Shown piece after piece: positions 34,261-43,400 of a DNA stretch of 64,000 bases (the first letter of the stretch is position 1; every line of letters begins with the position of its first letter). Location of the stretch: assembly GCF_001542625.1 (NCBI RefSeq), contig NZ_CP016279.1:8122001-8186000 (forward strand). Reading direction: 5' to 3'. Source of the stretch: Streptomyces griseochromogenes. Its GTDB lineage: Bacteria > Actinomycetota > Actinomycetes > Streptomycetales > Streptomycetaceae. The position numbers and the translations under genes were made by a program. The notes below the pieces were generated by a model, which did not search any database, was not told the origin of the DNA, and saw only the letters and a list, made by a program, of their open reading frames with translations.

Positions 34261-35862
34261 GTGTCCGAAGAACCGGGCCGTGACCGCGTGATCGCGGGCC
34301 GCTACCGTCTGCTGTCCCCGCTGGGCGAGGGCGGCATGGGCACGGTGTGGCGCGCCCGTGACGAGGTGCTGCACCGCGAGGTGGCCGTCAAGGAGGTGCG
34401 GGCCCCGGCCGGGCTGCCCGTGTCCGACGTCGAGCGGATGTACGCGCGCCTGGAGCGCGAGGCGTGGGCGGCGGCCCGGGTCGCGAACCGCAACGTGGTC
34501 ACGGTGTACGACGTGGCGATCGAGGGCGGCCGCCCGTGGATCGTGATGGAGCTGGTGCGCGGGCTGTCCCTGGCCGACCAGCTGGAGGCCGAGGGTCCGC
34601 TGCCGCCCCAGCGGGCCGCGCACATCGGTGCCGAGGTGCTGGCCGCGTTGCGCGCCGCACACGCCGCCGGGGTGCTGCACCGGGACGTCAAGCCGGCCAA
34701 CGTGCTGCTGGCGAACGACGGCCGGGTGGTCCTCACCGACTTCGGCATCGCGACGGTCGAGGGCAGCTCGGCGCTGACCATGACCGGAGAGGTGGTCGGT
34801 TCCCCCGAGTTCCTCGCGCCGGAGCGGGCGCTCGGGCGCACGCCGGGCCCGGAGTCGGACCTGTGGTCGCTGGGCGTGCTGCTGTACGCGGCGGTCGAGG
34901 GCAACTCCCCGTTCCGGTACGACACTCCGCTGAGCACCCTGCGTGCCGTGGTGGACGAGGAGCTGCCGCCGACGCGCCGGGCCGGACCGCTCGCCCCCGT
35001 CATCGAGGGACTTCTGCGCAAGGACCCGGCCGAGCGGCTGTCCGCCGAGCGGGCCGAGCGGGACCTGCGGATCGTCGCCGCGGGCGGGGCCGCTGCCCGT
35101 ACGGAGCCGATACCGGTCCCGCCGTACGACCCGACGCTCGCAGCCCGGCCGCAACGGCCGTCTCCCGCACCGCCGGTGCCGGTGCCCGGCGGACGTCCGC
35201 AGCCACGGACCACGGCCGTGACGCCGGACCGCAACCGCCGGACCGGCCTGGTGCTGGTGGCAGGTCTGCTCGCGGTCGTCCTGGCGGTGGCGGGGCTGAC
35301 GTACGCGCTGCTCAACCGTGACAACGGCGGCAGCAGGGGCAGCGACAGCGCGCAGACCGGCCGGGCGAGCGGCAGGGCGCATTCCCCGTCCCCGAGCACC
35401 GGTACGGACTCCGGCGCCGGGGCGCGGCCACCCACGCACAGCGGCGCGACGACGAACAGCCCGCCGGCCCAGTCCGTACAGGTGACTCTCACGGGTTCGC
35501 ACACCGCGTACGACGGGACCTGCCCGCCGCCGACCGGGCAGGCGCCTACGTTCACGGCGACGTTCACGGTCGGGCGGCTGCCCGCGCAGGTGGAGTACCG
35601 GTGGGTGCTGGCGCACGGGTCGGTCTCCGACCCGGGGTGGAAGACGCTGGCGTTCCCGGCGGGCGGCGGGAGGACCCGGCAGGTGCGGGTGGTCGTGAGC
35701 GCCTACTCGGAGGGCGGGACGATCGAGAACGGGATCAGCGTGGAGGTGCGCGGTCCGGTGCGGGCCACCTCGAACTCCGTGCCGTTCTCGGTGACCTGCT
35801 CGACGGCACCGACGGAGACCCCGTCGGACGGGGCCTCCGCTTCGCCTTCGGGCTCGCCCTGA
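34261..35862 (+). CDS. Transmembrane Ser/Thr protein kinase
   Basis: The protein has about 533 residues. The kinase domain covers ~10-275: glycine loop GEGGMGTVW, AVKEV Lys, HRDVKPANVLL catalytic loop, DFGIA, and GSPEFLAPER as activation/P+1 region. A proline-rich juxtamembrane stretch, one helix (LVLVAGLLAVVLAVAGLTYA) and a Ser/Thr-rich stalk follow. A C-terminal extracellular beta-sandwich of ~100 residues has two Cys (DGTCPPP ... FSVTC) and replaces the usual PASTA repeats. GTG 34261 follows GGGGGG; ATG 34243 and GTG 34225 are also open. Ligand unknown. Confidence 0.92.
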   Translation: MSEEPGRDRVIAGRYRLLSPLGEGGMGTVWRARDEVLHREVAVKEVRAPAGLPVSDVERMYARLEREAWAAARVANRNVVTVYDVAIEGGRPWIVMELVRGLSLADQLEAEGPLPPQRAAHIGAEVLAALRAAHAAGVLHRDVKPANVLLANDGRVVLTDFGIATVEGSSALTMTGEVVGSPEFLAPERALGRTPGPESDLWSLGVLLYAAVEGNSPFRYDTPLSTLRAVVDEELPPTRRAGPLAPVIEGLLRKDPAERLSAERAERDLRIVAAGGAAARTEPIPVPPYDPTLAARPQRPSPAPPVPVPGGRPQPRTTAVTPDRNRRTGLVLVAGLLAVVLAVAGLTYALLNRDNGGSRGSDSAQTGRASGRAHSPSPSTGTDSGAGARPPTHSGATTNSPPAQSVQVTLTGSHTAYDGTCPPPTGQAPTFTATFTVGRLPAQVEYRWVLAHGSVSDPGWKTLAFPAGGGRTRQVRVVVSAYSEGGTIENGISVEVRGPVRATSNSVPFSVTCSTAPTETPSDGASASPSGSP

Positions 35863-35880
35863 GGGGTTCGGCCCTACGGC

Positions 35881-36690
35881 TCAGGACGCGTTCGTCGTGA
35901 GCACGGGCAGATAGCCGCCGGACTGGCCGGCCGCGGTGGGGTGGTACGACTCGCCGATGTCGAGCCAGTTGACGCTGTGCAGCCAGGAGTCGCCGGAGCA
36001 GATCTCGTGGCTGGAGAACGGGGTGCGCACGTCGCCGTAGACGAAGTCGTGGTCCAGGGCGCGCTTCTGGACGGCGGCGTCGATGTAGTCGGCGGCACCG
36101 TTGATCGCGGACCGCTTGGTGTCGGAGAGGCCGAGGCAGGTCTGGCCGAGCAGATAGAAGCGGGGGTAGCCGAGGACGACCACCCGGGCGGAGGGGGCTT
36201 TGGCGCTGATCGCGTTGTAGACGGCGTCGAGCTTGCCGGGGAGCGTCGAGTCGACGTAGGCCTTGGCGCTGTTGATCTTGGACAGGCAGGTGCTGTCGGA
36301 CGAGAGGACACAGGTCGTCATGACGTTGCTGAAACCGGCGTCGTTGCCGCCGATCGTGATCGAGACCAGGGCGGTGGAGGAGTTGAGAGAGCCGAGCTGA
36401 CCCGCGAGCACATCGTCCGTCGTGGCGCCCGAGCAGGCGTTGAAGGCGAACGAGGACGGGCTGTGGGCGGCGTTCCACAGGTACGGGTACGCCTTGGTGC
36501 TGCGGTCGCAGCCACCGCTCGAGCTGATGTAACTGCCCGCTCCCACGCCGGAGGAGTAGGAGTCGCCGAGTGCCACGTAGCCGCCGGTCGCGGCCGTCGG
36601 GGAAGCCTGCGCCGTGGCCGCCCCGGTGAGGGCGAGGCCGGTGGCGAGGAGGAGTGAGGTCACGTATGCCGTAAGTCGGGAACGTCTCAT
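35881..36690 (-). CDS. Secreted GDSL/SGNH lipase-esterase
   Basis: The 269-residue enzyme has a signal peptide (LLLATGLALTGAATAQA) and SGNH blocks: nucleophile Ser in YVALGDSYSSG, Gly in NACSGATT, Asn in TIGGNDAGF, and His in ESYHPTAAGQ. Six Cys fit three disulfides. It closely resembles the Streptomyces extracellular lipase/phospholipase A1 family (S. rimosus lipase; S. coelicolor SCO1725 by recollection). ATG 36690 follows AAAGGGAGG. It is convergent with the kinase gene (18-bp gap). Confidence 0.95.
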   Translation of the reverse strand: MRRSRLTAYVTSLLLATGLALTGAATAQASPTAATGGYVALGDSYSSGVGAGSYISSSGGCDRSTKAYPYLWNAAHSPSSFAFNACSGATTDDVLAGQLGSLNSSTALVSITIGGNDAGFSNVMTTCVLSSDSTCLSKINSAKAYVDSTLPGKLDAVYNAISAKAPSARVVVLGYPRFYLLGQTCLGLSDTKRSAINGAADYIDAAVQKRALDHDFVYGDVRTPFSSHEICSGDSWLHSVNWLDIGESYHPTAAGQSGGYLPVLTTNAS

Positions 36691-36906
36691 GGAACCTCCC
36701 TTTAGCAGGATCTCTGCCACAACTGTCGTAGCAACTACGCGTGTTGAACGGAAGTGTCCATGCCAAGAACTTTTGATGCCTCAACAGGATCGGTCCGAGA
36801 TGTTCACCGAACACATGTTTAAGGACGGACCGTCATCTTGACGGCCCCCCTGGGGCTGGGCCACATTGAAGCCCGGCATCCGGCGCGTCGGGGGGCAAAG
36901 TCGCCA

Positions 36907-37365
36907 ATGCAGACCTTACGCATCAAGACACCTTCATCGGACGGCACTTCGGAGGGCGCCGGGCGGGTACGGAGGGGTCCGGGGAGGGACCTGTCTCCGC
37001 TGCTCGCGGGAGCCTCGACAGCCATCTGCGCGGTCGGCGCACTGCTCACGCTCACCGACTCCGACTCACCGCTGCGCGCACCGTGCACGCTGTTCTTCCT
37101 GCTCACCGCGCCGGCCGTGGCGATCGGGGCGGCGCTGCGCGGGCTCAATCCCGTCGGCCGGGCGCTCAGCGCACTTGCGGGCGCGGTCGTGCTGAACATG
37201 CTGGTTGCCCAGGGCATGCTGGCCGTGCACCGCTGGTCGGTGCGCGGTGGGGTGATCGCGGTCGCGTCGCTCAGCCTGCTGCTTCTGCTGCTCGTCCTCA
37301 CCCGAGGGAAATCGCGTTCGAGGAAACGAACGCAAGATGGAACAACCCAGGCCAAAGTTGTGTAA
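36907..37365 (+). CDS. Small membrane protein preceding the polysaccharide cluster
   Basis: The 152-residue protein has a hydrophilic N terminus (MQTLRIKTPSSDGTSEGAGR) and about four hydrophobic helices (AGASTAICAVGALLTL, TLFFLLTAPAVAIGAALRG, ALSALAGAVVLNMLVAQGM, GVIAVASLSLLLLLLVL). It ends in a basic tail (GKSRSRKRTQ). An upstream start at 36838 would add 23 residues. It lies 365 bp ahead of the first glycosyltransferase on the same strand. It could be an accessory of the export machinery, but no family is recognised. Confidence 0.65.
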   Translation: MQTLRIKTPSSDGTSEGAGRVRRGPGRDLSPLLAGASTAICAVGALLTLTDSDSPLRAPCTLFFLLTAPAVAIGAALRGLNPVGRALSALAGAVVLNMLVAQGMLAVHRWSVRGGVIAVASLSLLLLLLVLTRGKSRSRKRTQDGTTQAKVV

Positions 37366-37730
37366 CGGCCCAACCAACAAAAACGTGAGACCTCGGTGCA
37401 GGTCTTGCCATTCTGCTTCAATCATCAATACCGTCGTACATCTCACCCGCATCGGTCCGTCGGCACACGGTTCAGGGGAGGGCTCAGGGCCGTGACGTAT
37501 CGGCGCGGGGCGCGGTAGGGGGGTGCCGTGCTCGGTGACCGTAACTGTTTCCGAGTCGTGCCGCGCGACCGGCTGCCGTTTTCTTCCGGCAGCCCGGCCT
37601 GCTTTGCCAGCTCATCTGCGTGCACGGAGATCGCTTTGCCGTGCCGAAGACGAGAACCCCCCTTTCGAACCGGACACACAGCCGGGCCGCCCAGGGGCGG
37701 GCGGTCCACCGGACGAGAGGGACACCACCT
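37366..37730. other. Long leader region of the exopolysaccharide cluster
   Basis: There is no convincing gene here. A comparatively AT-rich stretch holds TTGCCA (37405) and TACCGT (37429, 18-nt spacer) as a possible promoter. GAGACCT..AGGTCTT around 37387-37406 is a small inverted repeat. The remaining ~290 bp to the first glycosyltransferase would be an unusually long 5' leader, so post-transcriptional control is possible. Confidence 0.4.
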
Positions 37731-38552
37731 ATGAGTTCCGTTCTGCATCCGCCGAGTTCGGGCCAAGATCCGTTAATGGCCGCCCAATACCGGCCCATCT
37801 CCACTCACCTTGCGATCACTCCGCCGGTGAGCGTGGTGATTCCCGCCATGAATGAGGCGGAGAATCTGCCCTACGTCTTCAAGACCCTTCCGGACTGGAT
37901 ACAGGAAGTGGTTCTTGTGGACGGCAATTCCACCGACGACACGGTCGAGGTGGCCCGTTCCCTGTGGCCCGAGGTGAAAGTGGTCGAACAGCGGGGCAAG
38001 GGCAAAGGGGATGCCCTGATCACCGGGTTCGAGGCGTGCAGCGGCGACATCATCGTGATGGTCGACGCGGACGGCTCGGCCGACGGCAACGAGATCGTGT
38101 CGTACGTCTCCGCCCTCGTCTCGGGCGCCGACTTCGCCAAGGGCTCGCGTTTCGCCAACGGCGGCGGCACGGACGACATGACCTTCATCCGCAAGCTCGG
38201 CAACTGGGCGCTGTGCACCATCGTCAACCGCAAGTTCGGCGCCCGCTACACCGATCTGTGCTACGGATACAACGCGTTCTGGCGGCACTGCCTCGACAAG
38301 ATCGACCTGGACTGCACCGGCTTCGAGGTCGAGACCCTGATGAACATCAGAGTGGTCAAGGCGGGGCTCAAGGTCCAGGAGATCCCCAGCCACGAGTACC
38401 TCCGCATCCACGGCACGAGCAATCTGCGGGCCGTGCGGGACGGGCTGCGGGTGCTGAAGGTCATCCTCGAGGAGCGCTCCAACCGCCGTGCCCTGCGCCG
38501 ACGCGCCCACCACTCGCCGCTGCTGAACACCGGGCAGGGAGAGGCGTCTTGA
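37731..38552 (+). CDS. Family 2 glycosyltransferase (polyprenyl-phosphate sugar transferase-like)
   Basis: The 273-residue GT-A enzyme has PVSVVIPAMNEAENLPYVF, then VVLVDGNSTDDTVEVA and the metal motif MVDADGSADG. FAKGSRFANGGGTDDMTFIR follows. The motif set resembles DPM1/ArnC-like GT2 enzymes that charge a polyprenyl phosphate. No membrane helix is present. ATG 37731 follows GAGAGGGACACC. Its stop overlaps the next gene by 4 nt (TTGA). First committed enzyme of the cluster. Confidence 0.9.
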   Translation: MSSVLHPPSSGQDPLMAAQYRPISTHLAITPPVSVVIPAMNEAENLPYVFKTLPDWIQEVVLVDGNSTDDTVEVARSLWPEVKVVEQRGKGKGDALITGFEACSGDIIVMVDADGSADGNEIVSYVSALVSGADFAKGSRFANGGGTDDMTFIRKLGNWALCTIVNRKFGARYTDLCYGYNAFWRHCLDKIDLDCTGFEVETLMNIRVVKAGLKVQEIPSHEYLRIHGTSNLRAVRDGLRVLKVILEERSNRRALRRRAHHSPLLNTGQGEAS

Positions 38553-39625
38553 CAGATCCCGGCATCTCCGTCGTGATCTGCGTGTACACCGAGGACCGCT
38601 GGGAGGACATCCTCGCGGCGGTCTCCTCGGTGCGCGCGCAGTCGTATCCGGCGCTGGAGACGCTCCTGGTCGTGGACCACAACCCGGTCCTGCTGGACCG
38701 GCTGGCCCGCGAGTACAAGGAGTACGAGAAGGGCACGGCGGCCGGTGACGTCCGGGTGCTCGCCAACGCCGGCCCGCGGGGGCTGTCGGCCGGCCGCAAC
38801 ACCGGTATCGCCGCCTCCCACGGCGAGGTGATCGCCTTCCTGGACGACGACGCCGTGGCCGAGCGGGACTGGCTGCGCCGCTTCGCCGAGGGCTACGCCG
38901 ACCCGCGCGTGATGGCGGTCGGCGGCCGTACGGAACCGGTCTGGGCGTCGGGCCGGCGTCCCGCCTGGTTCCCGGAGGAGTTCGACTGGGTGGTGGGCTG
39001 CACCTACCGGGGGCTGCCGCGGGGCCGGGTCCGGGTCCGCAACGTGCTGGGCGGAAACGCTTCTTTCCGGCGCACGGCGTTCACGGCGGCGGGCGGCTTC
39101 GCCACCGGCATCGGCCGCGACGGCGACCGGCGCCCGCTGGGCTGCGAGGAGACGGAACTGTGCATCCGGCTCACCCGGGCCCGCCCCGACGCCGTCCTGC
39201 TCATCGACGACCGCGCGGTGATCCACCACCGGGTGCCCGAGGCCCGCGAACACTTCGCGTACTTCCGCACCCGGGCCTACGCGGAGGGCCTGTCGAAGGC
39301 GCTGGTGGCCAAGAGCGTCGGCACGGACAAGGGGCTGGAGTCCGAACGCCGGTACGCCACCCGGGTGCTGCCGGCCGGGGTCGCCCGCGGTCTGCGGGAC
39401 GCCCTGCTCGCCCGTCCGGGCGGCGCCGGGCGCGCGGGCGCGATCGTCGCGGGCGTGCTCACGGCGGCGGGCGGCTATGCGATGGGCAGCATGCGGGCGC
39501 GGCGGGGCGGGACGACGTTCTCCGTCGTACGGATCGAGGGGGACGCCGTGAACGGCCCGGGCACACCGGCCGAGGGGGACGCCGTGCGCGACCCGGGCCC
39601 GAGCAGCGAGGGGGAACTCGTATGA
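38549..39625 (+). CDS. Family 2 glycosyltransferase
   Basis: The 358-residue GT2 enzyme begins at TTG 38549, overlapping the previous stop by 4 nt and preceded by GGGAGAGGCG. ISVVICVYTEDRWEDILAAV and the metal site IAFLDDDAVAERDWL are clear. NVLGGNASFRRTAFTAAGGF and CEETELCIRLTRARPDAV (the ED acceptor-site motif) mark it as inverting and rhamnosyl/galactofuranosyl-like. The C-terminal ~40 residues are low-complexity with repeated EGDAV units and may be dispensable. It probably extends a lipid-linked oligosaccharide. Confidence 0.88.
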   Translation: MTDPGISVVICVYTEDRWEDILAAVSSVRAQSYPALETLLVVDHNPVLLDRLAREYKEYEKGTAAGDVRVLANAGPRGLSAGRNTGIAASHGEVIAFLDDDAVAERDWLRRFAEGYADPRVMAVGGRTEPVWASGRRPAWFPEEFDWVVGCTYRGLPRGRVRVRNVLGGNASFRRTAFTAAGGFATGIGRDGDRRPLGCEETELCIRLTRARPDAVLLIDDRAVIHHRVPEAREHFAYFRTRAYAEGLSKALVAKSVGTDKGLESERRYATRVLPAGVARGLRDALLARPGGAGRAGAIVAGVLTAAGGYAMGSMRARRGGTTFSVVRIEGDAVNGPGTPAEGDAVRDPGPSSEGELV

Positions 39626-39659
39626 GCCGACCGGGCGTACGGATCGAGGGGGAACGCCC

Positions 39660-40460
39660 ATGAGCGGTACAGCCGTACCGATCCTCATGTACCACGCGGT
39701 GGCGACCGCGCCGGGCGACGCCACCCGCGCCCTGTCGGTCGCCCCGGAGGCGTTCGCGGAACAGATGGCGCTCGTCGGCGACCTGGGCCTGACCCCGGTG
39801 ACGACCGCCGACCTCGCGACGCGCTGGCGCTCCGGCCGCCCGCTGCCCGAGCGGCCGGTGCTGATCACCTTCGACGACGGCTACGAGGGCGTCCACCGCC
39901 ATGCCCTGCCCGTGCTCGCCGAGCACGGCTTCCCGGCCACCCTGTTCGTCTCCACCGGCTGGATCAAGGGCGCCTACGACACCGGAGGCGCCCTGGACAC
40001 CATGCTCGACTGGCAGCAGGTGCGCGAGCTCGCGGACGCCGGGATCGAGATCGGCGGGCACAGCCACAGCCACCCGCAGCTCGACCAGCTCGACGACGCC
40101 GCCCTGCGTTCGGAGCTGGTGCGCAGCACGGAGATCGTCACCGGCGAACTCGGCTCGCGCCCGGTCTCGTTCGCCTACCCGTACGGCTACTCCAGTCGCC
40201 GGGTCCGCCGGGCCGTGCGGGAGGCCGGATACACCCAGGCACTCGCCGTCGGCAACGGTCTCGCCCGCCGCCGGCAGGGACCGTACGCCCTGCAGCGCGT
40301 CACCGTCCGCCGCGGCACGGGCGTCGAGGAGTTCGAGCGGCTGCTCCAAGGCCGCGCCATCGCCCGTAACTTCGCCAGGGACCGCGCCCTCACCAAGGGG
40401 TACGCCCTCGTCCGCAGAGCACGCCAGGTCCGCCGGAAGGCCATCCGTTCCCGTGTCTGA
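39660..40460 (+). CDS. Polysaccharide deacetylase (CE4/NodB)
   Basis: The 266-residue NodB-fold enzyme has PVLITFDDGYEGVHRHALP (catalytic Asp and metal Asp), IEIGGHSHSHPQLDQLDD (His-x3-His metal site) and FAYPYGYSSRRVRRAVREAGY. It has no signal peptide, which is unusual for secreted CE4 enzymes, so it may act on a cytoplasmic or lipid-linked precursor. It presumably removes N-acetyl groups from the glycan made by this cluster. The stop overlaps the next start by 8 nt. Confidence 0.9.
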   Translation: MSGTAVPILMYHAVATAPGDATRALSVAPEAFAEQMALVGDLGLTPVTTADLATRWRSGRPLPERPVLITFDDGYEGVHRHALPVLAEHGFPATLFVSTGWIKGAYDTGGALDTMLDWQQVRELADAGIEIGGHSHSHPQLDQLDDAALRSELVRSTEIVTGELGSRPVSFAYPYGYSSRRVRRAVREAGYTQALAVGNGLARRRQGPYALQRVTVRRGTGVEEFERLLQGRAIARNFARDRALTKGYALVRRARQVRRKAIRSRV

Positions 40461-43400
40461 CACGACCACCACAACCGAGGCCGCGTCGCCCGAGAGCCGG
40501 GCGCCCGAGCAGCCGGGGCGCCGCATCCGGCTGCCCGGGATGGGCCGCTCGCCCGGCGGCGACCAGCTGTTCCGCAACGCCTACGCGCTGATGCTCAACA
40601 CCGGCATCTCCGCCGTGCTCGGGCTCGGCTTCTGGCTGGCCGCGGCCCGCTACTACTCCGAATCGGCGGTCGGGCAGGGCTCGGCCGCCATCGCCGCGAT
40701 GAAACTGCTGGCCGGGCTGACCGCGGTGACCCTGACCGGCGCCCTGGCCCGCTTCATCCCGGTGTCCGGGCAGCGCACCGGCCGGCTCATCTTCCGTACC
40801 TACGCGGGCAGTTCGCTGATCGTGGCGCTCGCGGCGGGCGTGTTCCTGATGACCTTGGACGTGTGGGGGCCGTCGTACCGCTTCCTGCACGGGCCGCTGA
40901 ACGGCCTCGGGTTCATCGCGGCCGTCATCGCCTGGAACCTGCTCACGCTCCAGGACGGCGTGCTGACCGGGCTGCGCAGCGCGCCCTGGGTGCCGGTGGG
41001 CAACACCGTGTTCTCGGCGGTGAAGCTGGGGCTGCTCGTCGCGTTCGCGGTGGCGATCCCGACCGCCGGCGTCTTCGTCTCCTGGGTCGCCGCCATCGCC
41101 ACCTCGGTGGTGCCGCTGGGCTGGCTGGTGTTCCGGCGGCTGGTGCCCCGGCACGTCAAGGCCACCGAGGACCGCGCCGAGCCGCCGACGCTGAAGGAGA
41201 TCGGGCGGTTCCTCGCCGGGGACTACACCGGCTCGCTCTTCTCGCTCGCCGTGGTCTACCTCATCCCGGTGATCATCGCCTCGCAGGTCAGCTCCGAGGA
41301 CAACGCCTACTTCTACATCACCACCACCATCGGCGGCACCACCAACCTGCTCGCCATCAACATGGGCGCGTCCCTGACGGTGGAGGGCTCGCACGACCCG
41401 GGGCGGCTGGCCGCCAACACCCGGGCCGCGCTGAAGCGGATGGCCCGGATCATGCTGCCGATCGCGGGCGTGCTGTTCGTCGGCGCGCCCTGGATCCTCG
41501 GCGTCTTCGGCGACGGCTACGCGCACGCGGCGACCCCGCTGCTGCGCTGGTTCGCGGTCGGCGCGCTGCTGCGGGTCGTGATGGAGACGTACTTCGCGGT
41601 GCTGCGCGCGCAGAGCCGCACCTCCGGACTCGCCTGGCTGCAGGGCCTGTTGTGCGTGCTGGTGCTCGGGCTGACACTGCTGCTCCTGCCCCGGATGGGC
41701 CTGACCGGTGCGGGCGTCGCCGAGATCTCCAGTCTCGCGGTGATCGTGGCGATCGCCGCGCCGAGGCTGTGGAAGACGGTCCGGGCCGTACCGCAGGCCG
41801 CCGCGGAGACGGCGGCACCGGACGGGGACCTCTCCGACCTGGGGGCACGGGAGGCTCCGGCCGCTGCCCCGGCGCACCGGAACAGTCCGGCCTGGGCGCT
41901 GGACCGCGACACCCTCGCCCTCGGCATCCACGTCGACTTCGACCACCTCGAACGCCGGCCGGACGTCCGCCCCGGCCCCGGCACCCCGCCCACCGGCACA
42001 CCCGTACGGCTGCCGGCCGAGGGGCCGGAACCGGGCGCCGAGGCGTCCCTCGGCCCGGCCGAGGCGGCGCTCTTCAGGGAAGCGGTGGTCGACGCGCCGT
42101 TCGGCGAGGAGACGGCACCCGAGAGCGCCGCCGGGGAAGACGGCGTACCCGATGAGCCACCGCCGCCCGAGCCGCCGGGTCGCCTGGTGCCCACCCGCTC
42201 CGGTCTCGTCCTCGGCTGTCTGCTGATCGCCGCGCTGTTGCTGTACTGGGTGCCCGCGCTGCGGCTCGGCGAGGCCGATCTGGACCGGATGGGCGGGCTC
42301 GGCCTGATCTCCGTGCTGCCGCTGCCGACGCTGGTGGGGGCGGGCCTGCTGATCACGGTGTTCGCCGCGCTGCTCTGGCTGCGCCGGGAGCACCGGGCCC
42401 TGCTGCTGGTCACCCTGCTGGCGACCGTGGTGTCGCTGCACGCGCTGCCCGCGGTGCTGGAGACCGAGCCGCGGTTCGCAACGGCCTGGCAGCACCTCGG
42501 CTTCATCGACTACATCGACCGCACCGGGTCCGCCGTACCGGACCTGGACGCCCGCTGGAGCTGGCCGGGCTTCTTCGCGGCGGCCGCGTTCACCGCCCGG
42601 GCGTGCGGGATCGGCGACTTCACCGAGATCATCCGGTGGTGGCCGACGGCCGTCCAACTCGCCTATCTGGCCCCGATGCTCCTGCTGACCCGCTCCCTGC
42701 GGGCGAGCTGGCGGGCCAAGTGGACGGGCGTCTGGTTCTTCGTGCTGTGCGGCTGGGTCGGCCAGGACTACTTCTCCCCGCAGGGCTTCACCTATCTCCT
42801 CTACCTCGTCTTCGTGGCGATCCTGCTGGTCTGGTTCCGTGCTCCGCACGTGATCTGGGCGAGGTTCCGTCCGGGCGAGGCCGAGGCGGAGCCCACCGAC
42901 CGGCGCCAGCGGGCCGTGCTGCTCATGGTGGTGATCGGCCTGTACGCGGCGAGCGTCCCGGCGCACCAGCTCACCCCGTTCGTGATGCTCGGGGTGCTCG
43001 CGGCCCTGGTGATGCTGGGCCGGTCCGAGCTGCGGGGCCTGCCCGTGCTGTTCGCGGTGCTGGTCGCGGCCTGGGTCGGCTTCATGGCCGAGCCGTACTG
43101 GTCCGGGCACTTCAACGACCTCTTCGGCGGGGTCGGCGGGGTCGGCAGTAATGTCCAGACCTCCGTCTCCGGCCGTATCCAGGGCGGGAATTCGACACAC
43201 AAGCTGGTCCTGTACACCCGGGTGCTGCTGGCCGGCTCGCTGATGGCCTTCGCCTGCTGGGGCTGGTGGCGGCGGCGTTTCCACCGGTACCGCGAGCGGT
43301 CGCTGCTGGTGCTCACCTTCGTGCCGTTCCTGGGCTTCGGTATGCAGTCCTACGGCGGCGAGATGGCGCTGCGCGTCTTCATGTTCGCCGTGCCGGGCGC

